64,000 nucleotides of DNA, from contig DATGZN010000027.1 of assembly GCA_035297145.1 (NCBI GenBank), positions 62,001 to 126,000 on the forward strand, read 5' to 3'. Below the pieces are notes generated by a model. The model was given only the letters and a program-made list of their open reading frames with translations, had not been told where the DNA came from and did no database searches. Each line of letters starts with the position of its first letter. Positions within the stretch are counted from its first letter, which is position 1. The position numbers and the translations under genes were made by a program. This document shows, piece after piece, positions 58,911 through 64,000 of this stretch. This DNA comes from QHXW01 sp035297145. GTDB lineage: Bacteria > Acidobacteriota > Terriglobia > Bryobacterales > Bryobacteraceae.

Positions 58911-59150
58911 TTAAGGCCAATCCCGCGAAGCATGACGCACTCGGAGTACGTTCACCCTGTCCTCGATGATCTCGTATACAACGATGTAAGGCCAAGGAGG
59001 AAACATGAGCTCGCGCGTGTTCTCAGCCAGCCCAATACGTCCACGGTTCGGAAAAATCCGCAAATCACTACCCCTTTTGTAGATGATTCGTGCAACGTTT
59101 AGAGCAGCGGAGGGATTGTCCTTGCGGATGCGCTCGGCGATGCGTGTCAA
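58911..59150 (-). CDS. ParE/RelE-family toxin with a doubtful start
   Basis: The 79-residue frame from a TTG at 59150 covers most of a ParE-like toxin: NPSAALNVARIIYKRGSDLRIFPNRGRIG then TRELMFPPWPYIVVYEIIEDRVNVLRVRHASRDWP. The family N-terminal strand VRWTTNAANDL can be read further upstream (59151-59180), but no ATG, GTG or TTG precedes it. The only in-frame codons before it are CGC and the antitoxin stop TGA. The toxin is therefore either truncated, uses a non-standard start, or is made by readthrough. ParE toxins poison DNA gyrase. Confidence 0.72.
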   Translation of the reverse strand: MTRIAERIRKDNPSAALNVARIIYKRGSDLRIFPNRGRIGLAENTRELMFPPWPYIVVYEIIEDRVNVLRVRHASRDWP

Positions 59151-59183
59151 ATCGTTCGCAGCGTTGGTCGTCCAGCGGACGCG

Positions 59184-59408
59184 TCACGATCGGAACATCT
59201 GCTCGATACGTTCGACCACCTCGTCATGTTCGAGCAAATCGCCGCGGCGGGCGGAGGCGCGTCCCTCTTCGACTGCGGCAAGGAAAGGCTCATCGTACTC
59301 CAGCATGCGGTCTACCGCTTCCACAACCACCTGTGCCGCATCCTTGCCAGTCCGGGTAGCGAACTGACGGAGCTTGGCGTCCTTGTCTGGTGAGAGATTC
59401 ACTTCCAT
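59184..59408 (-). CDS. ParD/CopG-like antitoxin
   Basis: The ATG at 59408 gives 74 residues: MEVNLSPDKDAKLRQFATRTGKDAAQVVVEAVDRML is a ribbon-helix-helix DNA-binding start, and the acidic C-terminus (AVEEGRASARRGDLLEHDEVVERIEQMF) is the toxin-binding tail. An in-frame Met 12 codons earlier is less likely. It lies directly upstream of the ParE-like gene, in the same reading frame. Confidence 0.75.
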   Translation of the reverse strand: MEVNLSPDKDAKLRQFATRTGKDAAQVVVEAVDRMLEYDEPFLAAVEEGRASARRGDLLEHDEVVERIEQMFRS

Positions 59409-59455
59409 GCCCGCCAGTCTAGGCGTTGCCAGCCTAACTGTCAAATACCGATAGC

Positions 59456-60307
59456 TTACTTCGACGCCGGTGCCGTTGCTGCCGGCTTCTTCGCGCGCCG
59501 CTGTACCGGTTTTGCCGGTGGTTCGCTCAGCCGGACGATCGCGGCCGCCGCCATCAGCCGCACGCCTTCATTGCTATCGTTCAGAACCGGCTCTAGCTTG
59601 GGAATATCCGAGACTGTTCCGCGCTGGCCGATGGCGCGAGCCACCGCTGCTCGCACGGCCGCACTCTTGTCGTCCAGATTGTTCTCAAGTTCCTGAATCG
59701 ATCGCGGATCGGGATCGGTTGCCAAAAGCCTGGCGGTGAGCGTGCGCGCCGTGGCTCCCTTGTCCTTCAACAGTTCTTCGGCAAACCAGACGCCCATCGA
59801 AAACGGGCCCAACTGTCCCGCTGCCTCGTTGATCCCAAGTCTTGCCAGCGCCGCCGGATTGTGCATTTTATTCTTGGCATCCCGCACTTCCCCTTGGATC
59901 ATGCCCGGGCCGGTCTTCCGCTCCCCGGCCAGCACGCCCCACAGGATCTCGCGGCCGCTCTGGTCCCCCATCTTCCAGAGTGCTTGCGCGGCGGCAAAGT
60001 TCACCTCAACCGAGACGTCATCCAGCGCCTGCCTGAGCCTGGGTATCGCCGGTCGCGCCTGCATCTCACCGAGCACAGCCGCGGCTGTCATCCGAACCGT
60101 GATTTCTTTGTCCGCGAGGCCCACCTCCAAAAGGTCGATCACATGAGGGGCTATCCCGATCGATCCCAACGCAGTCACCGCTTGAATGCGCCGGGCGGTC
60201 CCACCGTCCGAGAGGCCGTGATTCAGCAGGTCCCAGGCAGCGCTTTCCGCGTCCGTGGCGCAGAGTACGGCCGGAAAAAGGCACAGCAAAGACAAGGTGG
60301 GGCGCAT
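59456..60307 (-). CDS. Secreted HEAT-repeat protein
   Basis: A 283-residue protein with a signal peptide (LSLLCLFPAVLCATDA) and several HEAT-like helix pairs (RRIQAVTALGSIGIAPHVIDLLEVGLADKEITVRMTAAAVLGEM; AIPRLRQALDDVSVEVNFAAAQALWKMGD; KSAAVRAAVARAIGQRG). The C-terminal tail is Lys/Ala/Pro-rich. Such proteins act as protein-protein scaffolds. It lies 34 bases after infC on the same strand, where rpmI would normally be. Confidence 0.78.
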   Translation of the reverse strand: MRPTLSLLCLFPAVLCATDAESAAWDLLNHGLSDGGTARRIQAVTALGSIGIAPHVIDLLEVGLADKEITVRMTAAAVLGEMQARPAIPRLRQALDDVSVEVNFAAAQALWKMGDQSGREILWGVLAGERKTGPGMIQGEVRDAKNKMHNPAALARLGINEAAGQLGPFSMGVWFAEELLKDKGATARTLTARLLATDPDPRSIQELENNLDDKSAAVRAAVARAIGQRGTVSDIPKLEPVLNDSNEGVRLMAAAAIVRLSEPPAKPVQRRAKKPAATAPASK

Positions 60308-60341
60308 AGACTTCCAAATCTTACACCCGGCGGGCTGGAGC

Positions 60342-60896
60342 TTAGGTGGTTTTGGCTGACTTGCTGGGGCTGATCAGGATATGGGCGTTACGCCCTTCCA
60401 TGCGGGGCGTGCCCTCGACGGTGCCGAATGCCGCTAGGTCCTCGGCGAAGCGCGTCAGAAGTTTCTTCCCGAGATCCGTATGGGCAATCTCGCGCCCACG
60501 GAACTGGACCACCGCTTTGACCCGATTGCCCTCTTTCAGAAACCGGATGGCGTGATTTTTCTTGAAATCGTAGTCGTGGTCGTCGGTATTGGGGCGAAAT
60601 TTCAGCTCCTTCACCTGCACCACATGCTGCTTCTTCTTGGCGTCGTGCTGCTTCTTTTTCAGCTCGTATTGATAGTGGCCGTAGTCGATCACCTTCGCCA
60701 CTGGCGGCACCGCAGTGGGCGACACCACGACCAAGTCGAACCCCAGTTCCTGGGCTCTGCGCAAAGCCTGTGGGGTTGGCATGACCTCAGCCGTACCATC
60801 GGGAAAAACGGCACGAACCTCCTTGAACCGGATCGATTCGTTTACGTTCTCTCTGCGGCTTGGCTTGCGCGGCGGGAAGTTTCTGCCAGGATACAT
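60342..60896 (-). CDS. infC: Translation initiation factor IF-3
   Basis: A 184-residue IF-3 from ATG 60896; GTG 60923 is an alternative and infC genes often use rare starts. The N-terminal domain has VNESIRFKEVRAVFPDGTAEVMPTPQALRRAQELGFDLVVV, the linker VAKVIDYGHYQYELKKKQ, and the C-terminal domain VKELKFRPNTDDHDYDFK with VVQFRGREIAHTDLGKKLL. IF-3 keeps the 30S free and checks start-codon pairing. The usual rpmI-rplT partners are not downstream. Confidence 0.95.
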   Translation of the reverse strand: MYPGRNFPPRKPSRRENVNESIRFKEVRAVFPDGTAEVMPTPQALRRAQELGFDLVVVSPTAVPPVAKVIDYGHYQYELKKKQHDAKKKQHVVQVKELKFRPNTDDHDYDFKKNHAIRFLKEGNRVKAVVQFRGREIAHTDLGKKLLTRFAEDLAAFGTVEGTPRMEGRNAHILISPSKSAKTT

Positions 60897-61114
60897 GCAG
60901 TGATCGGCGTTGAGACTATTCACGGCTAGTGTACTTGGATTTCAGCGGTTTGGCAATCACAGGTTTGGCAGTGGGTAATTTTGCCTGCGCAAGAACCCGT
61001 TTCCGACGAGTTTGATGCCTGACCACCAGTTCTAGAGGTTCGTCACTAATGCTGCCGCATTTCCGGTACGCACTCAGCAAGCTAAGTCCCAGCAGCGGCA
61101 GTAGAATGTGGCAA

Positions 61115-61288
61115 ATGCCTGACGAGCAGCCTGCACCACGGGACCTGACCCGGATTGATCTCACCGATCCTGAAGCAGTCGCGTATTGGTCTCAGCGCTT
61201 CGGCGTCACGACGGACCAGCTCAAGGAGGCCGTGGCCAACGTCGGCCCTTCGGCGGCGCGCGTGGAGCGCGAACTCCGACGCCGGTAA
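61115..61288 (+). CDS. DUF3606-like small protein
   Basis: A 57-residue protein: MPDEQPAPRDLTRIDLTDPEAVAYWSQRFGVTTDQLKEAVANVGPSAARVERELRRR. The pattern DLTDPEAVAYWSQRFGVT then LKEAVANVG matches DUF3606, small helical proteins of unknown function found widely in soil bacteria. A start nine bases earlier (61106) is also in frame. No strong ribosome site is seen. Confidence 0.62.
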   Translation: MPDEQPAPRDLTRIDLTDPEAVAYWSQRFGVTTDQLKEAVANVGPSAARVERELRRR

Positions 61289-61347
61289 TTTGGGGACCGA
61301 GCGTTTGGTCGTGCTATACATTGTGGGCATCTGTCCTGGAGCGAAAA

Positions 61348-63384
61348 ATGAACGGGTACCTCATCAGCTTCTTACTTAGGCTCACTCTTGCGCTGCTGAC
61401 CGCGCTTCCTGCGCTTTCACAAACTCCGCAGGGGCAAGCACCCCCAGCTCCGGCCGCGCCGAAGGGAAGAGCCCCGGAGAACTTGCCTTGGACCCGCTTT
61501 CACCCGGCGGCGCCACCCTACCGGCCCTCCGATACGGAGAAACAACAAATTCAGGCGAAGATCGACCAACTGGACGGGATGATCCGCGAACTTCGATCCA
61601 GGCGGACAGATGATGGCCTCCTGGCGGATGTTGAGATCTATGTCGAGGCGGCGCGCTGGAAAATGGCGTATCCCGAGGAGTTTTTTCGCCCGGTGTCGGT
61701 CGCAGACACTCTCAGCGTCCTGGACAAGGGCCTGGAACGAGCGGCGCAATTGAAAGAAGGCAAATCGCCTTGGACAACCCAAAAAGGCCAGGTAGTTCGT
61801 GGTTTCCGCTCCGCATTGGATGGCTCGGTGCAACCGGTGCGGGTCACCGTTCCCGACGAATATGATGGCGTACGAGCGTTTCCGTTAGATGTCGCCCAAC
61901 ATGGGCGCTTTACACGTCTCTATGAAGTCGAGACCCTCAACTCGTGGGAAGGGGCCGAGATTGATTATCTTCCCGGCACACTGCAAATCGATTTATTCGG
62001 ACGCGGTAAGAATACGTATCACTGGCCTGGGGAAGCTGATGTGTTCGAGGCGATGGCGTTCGCCCAGAAAGCCTACAAGATCGATTCGGAACGGGTGACG
62101 CTGCGCGGTTTTTCGATGGGCGGTGCCGGCGTGTGGCACACGTCTCTGCATCACCCGGATCTGTGGACCGCTGTGGAGGTCGGCGCTGGGGACAACACGT
62201 CGCATAGAATCCCGATTCTCAATACTCTCCCTGCCTATCAGCAGGCCATGTGCAAGATCTTCGACAACATGTACGAGTGGGCGCTCAATGCGTACGATAT
62301 TCCGTTTGCCTCTTACGTCGGCGAAAACGACCGGAACCTCGTGAAGCACAACAGCTTTAAAGAGGAGTTGATCAAGGCAGGCATCCACTTCGAGGGGGAT
62401 CCTTTCTCTCTGAAGGCCACGGATGCACCGTCGATATTGTTTCTGATCGGTCCGAAAACCGGGCACGACATGCACCCGGAGAGCCGGAAGGCACTGAATG
62501 CCTACCTGTACGATCGCATCAAGATGGGCCGCCAAACCCCTGACCACATCCGGTTTGTGACCTACACCACACGGTACAACCGAGATTATTGGGTCACGGT
62601 CGACGGCCTGGAGAAGCACTACGAGCGCGCTGAAGTGGATGCGAAGCGATCCGACAACCGAAGCCAATACGACATTACTACCCGGAATCTCACGCGCCTC
62701 GTTCTGCGGCAAACCGACCGCGCTACCGCCATCACCATCGATGGCCGGAAACTACGCGTAAAGTCCGCACCCGAGATGACCTTCGAGAAATCACACGAGC
62801 ATTGGAAATTGGCGAGTGGCCGCGAGAAGGGTATCCGCAAGAAGCACGGCCTCGAAGGGCCGATCGATGATGCATTCCTGGAGCCCTTTCTGGTGGTTCG
62901 TCCCACTGGTACCCCGTGGAATGCGCCGGCGAACGATCAGGCCCTGCGGATGCTCCAACGGTTCGACCGGCAGTATACGCTTGCATATCGGGGCCACATC
63001 CGCATTAAAGACGACAAGGATGTTGTAGCCGAAGATTTCACGAAGTATCACGTTGTGTTATTCGGAGATCCGGGCAGCAACAGTTGGATCGCAAAACTCA
63101 ACGGTAAGCTGCCGCCGCTGCATTGGACCAAAGAGACGGTCGCGCTGGGCAGCAAAAGCTTCCCGGCCGCGGAATCGGTGCCGGCGTTGATCTATCCAAG
63201 CCCGCTGAGCCCAAACCATTACGTCGTGATCAACAGCGGCCTGACTGCCGCTTGGGCCGACTGGGCCGGAGACTTCCCCACACCGCGCTATGGAGACTTC
63301 GCGATCTTCAAAGTCCAGCCAGGCTCCGACGATCCCGAAGCCGCGTACGCCGGGATGTTCGATGAATCCTGGAAATTGCAATAG
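61348..63384 (+). CDS. Secreted alpha/beta-hydrolase (prolyl-oligopeptidase-like)
   Basis: The ATG at 61348 gives 678 residues with a signal peptide (FLLRLTLALLTALPALS) and a Pro/Ala linker. The nucleophile elbow is GFSMGG with Ser256, preceded by SERVTLR, as in peptidase S9 and esterase-like enzymes. A His in KTGHDMHPESRKA may be the catalytic base. The C-terminal ~250 residues form a separate beta-rich module (YDITTRNLTRLVLRQTD, VVRPTGTPWNAPANDQALR). Similar large secreted hydrolases occur in planctomycetes and acidobacteria; substrate unknown. Confidence 0.8.
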   Translation: MNGYLISFLLRLTLALLTALPALSQTPQGQAPPAPAAPKGRAPENLPWTRFHPAAPPYRPSDTEKQQIQAKIDQLDGMIRELRSRRTDDGLLADVEIYVEAARWKMAYPEEFFRPVSVADTLSVLDKGLERAAQLKEGKSPWTTQKGQVVRGFRSALDGSVQPVRVTVPDEYDGVRAFPLDVAQHGRFTRLYEVETLNSWEGAEIDYLPGTLQIDLFGRGKNTYHWPGEADVFEAMAFAQKAYKIDSERVTLRGFSMGGAGVWHTSLHHPDLWTAVEVGAGDNTSHRIPILNTLPAYQQAMCKIFDNMYEWALNAYDIPFASYVGENDRNLVKHNSFKEELIKAGIHFEGDPFSLKATDAPSILFLIGPKTGHDMHPESRKALNAYLYDRIKMGRQTPDHIRFVTYTTRYNRDYWVTVDGLEKHYERAEVDAKRSDNRSQYDITTRNLTRLVLRQTDRATAITIDGRKLRVKSAPEMTFEKSHEHWKLASGREKGIRKKHGLEGPIDDAFLEPFLVVRPTGTPWNAPANDQALRMLQRFDRQYTLAYRGHIRIKDDKDVVAEDFTKYHVVLFGDPGSNSWIAKLNGKLPPLHWTKETVALGSKSFPAAESVPALIYPSPLSPNHYVVINSGLTAAWADWAGDFPTPRYGDFAIFKVQPGSDDPEAAYAGMFDESWKLQ

Positions 63385-63576
63385 CTTGCGACGCTGTGAG
63401 CGAACTTGGTTCTATTTAGTGTGGCGGCAACGGCTGTTGCTTGCTGGATTCCCCCGCAGGGCGAGAACTGCGAGATTTTTTGGGCTAGTCCTCCTTGCCG
63501 AACCCGTTATGATGAACGTATGTTTCGGCACCATGGCGCGGGCCATTTATCACTAACCAAAGTTAATTCCTGAAAA

Positions 63577-64000
63577 ATGCCCCTAAATCCTAAAAGCCGC
63601 CTCGGACGCTACGAAATCCTCGCTGCTCTCGGCGCCGGTGGCATGGGCGAAGTTTATCGCGCACGTGATGAGCGTCTGGGCCGCGATGTCGCCATCAAGG
63701 TTCTGCGCGAGGAAGGCACCGCCGATCCCGACCTCCAGCGCCGATTCGCCGTCGAAGCCCGCTCCGCCAGCGCACTGAATCATCCCAATATCCTCACCGT
63801 TCACGACGTAGGGATGGAGCAGAACATTCCCTACATCGTCTCCGAGCTGGTGGATGGCGAACCCCTGGGATCGCTGATCGCGCGGGGCAAGATTCCCCTC
63901 CGCAAAGTCCTGGACATCGCCGTGCAAGTGGCTGACGGCCTCGCAGCGGCGCATCAGGCGGGTATTGTGCATCGGGATCTCAAGCCCGCCAATATCATGC
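63577..64000 (+). CDS. PknB-type serine/threonine protein kinase (3' end outside window)
   Basis: The first 141 residues of a Hanks-type kinase: the glycine loop LGAGGMGEVYRARD (residues 18-31), the ATP lysine Lys41 in VAIKVLRE, and the catalytic loop HRDLKPANIM at the right edge. The C-terminus, which in these bacteria often adds TPR, PEGA or DNA-binding modules, is outside the window. The ATG lacks a strong ribosome site. The gap upstream (63385-63576) contains no gene. Confidence 0.92.
   Translation, partial: MPLNPKSRLGRYEILAALGAGGMGEVYRARDERLGRDVAIKVLREEGTADPDLQRRFAVEARSASALNHPNILTVHDVGMEQNIPYIVSELVDGEPLGSLIARGKIPLRKVLDIAVQVADGLAAAHQAGIVHRDLKPANIM

Noticed and set aside
61288..61305. AATTTGGGGACCG resembling the arms of the 95-bp element
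   Set aside because: Only about 9 of 13 bases match one arm and no inverted partner is present.
1..64000. CRISPR arrays, prophage or complete insertion sequences
   Set aside because: No regularly spaced direct repeats outside the coding repeats, and no transposase, integrase or phage structural genes were recognised.

Overview
The window is a GC-rich (roughly 60-65% by eye) bacterial chromosome segment, almost certainly from Acidobacteriota of the Solibacter/Bryobacter group. The best lineage marker is the C-terminal domain of the 1,932-residue protein at 47518-53316, which matches the 'TIGR03437' domain known mainly from Solibacter-type genomes. Other fitting signs are many Tat-signal proteins, a PknB-type kinase, a GMC oxidoreductase paired with gluconate dehydrogenase subunit 3, and a multiheme cytochrome. 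I found no rRNA, tRNA, CRISPR array, phage or complete insertion sequence.

Layout. 1-4.1 kb: a sensor kinase cut by the left edge, FabG, a PIG-L-type deacetylase, bacterioferritin and two tiny ORFs. 4.2-9.2 kb (+): an export and electron-transfer operon (TIM-barrel Tat protein, gluconate-dehydrogenase-like subunit, GMC oxidoreductase, nine-heme cytochrome, exported nitroreductase) interrupted by a 95-bp inverted-repeat element. 9.2-13.8 kb (-): cytochrome c, YtcJ-like amidohydrolase and two beta-propeller proteins. 13.8-20.8 kb (-): an operon of CoA-transferase, 2-oxoacid:ferredoxin oxidoreductase (delta, alpha, fused beta-gamma), branched-chain aminotransferase and a CimA-like protein whose catalytic residues have been replaced. 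20.9-26.6 kb: 2H phosphoesterase, UvrA, a low-GC PD-(D/E)XK protein placed where HicA should be after a HicB antitoxin, YbaK and a second toxin-antitoxin pair.

26.7-34.4 kb: transaldolase-like aldolase, small membrane-anchored proteins, PyrE, a polyprenyl-phosphate sugar transferase, and the tight run glgC-eno-gpmI. 34.5-42.6 kb: rpsU with a clear promoter and leader hairpin, a zinc-ribbon protein, a membrane protein, GlmU, YvcK, a TPR protein, a fused beta-lactamase-fold/NamZ protein, and a small AT-hook-like protein behind a perfect 24-bp palindrome. 42.7-53.3 kb: two transporters, a secreted TPR-like protein and the giant repeat protein. 53.8-64 kb: CYTH phosphatase/cyclase, the translation block rplM-rpsI-rpsB-tsf-pyrH-frr, an RRM protein, a ParD/ParE pair in which the toxin lacks a normal start, a HEAT-repeat protein, IF-3, a DUF3606 peptide, a secreted alpha/beta hydrolase and a Ser/Thr kinase cut by the right edge.

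How it fits together: most of the window is housekeeping (translation, glycolysis, cell-wall precursors). The accessory interest lies in the periplasmic oxidation module, the oxoacid-ferredoxin operon with its apparent pseudo-synthase, the rearranged HicB locus and the repeat-rich surface protein. Starts were chosen by reading Shine-Dalgarno sequences and family N-termini. All functional names rest on motif and family recognition, not on a database search.
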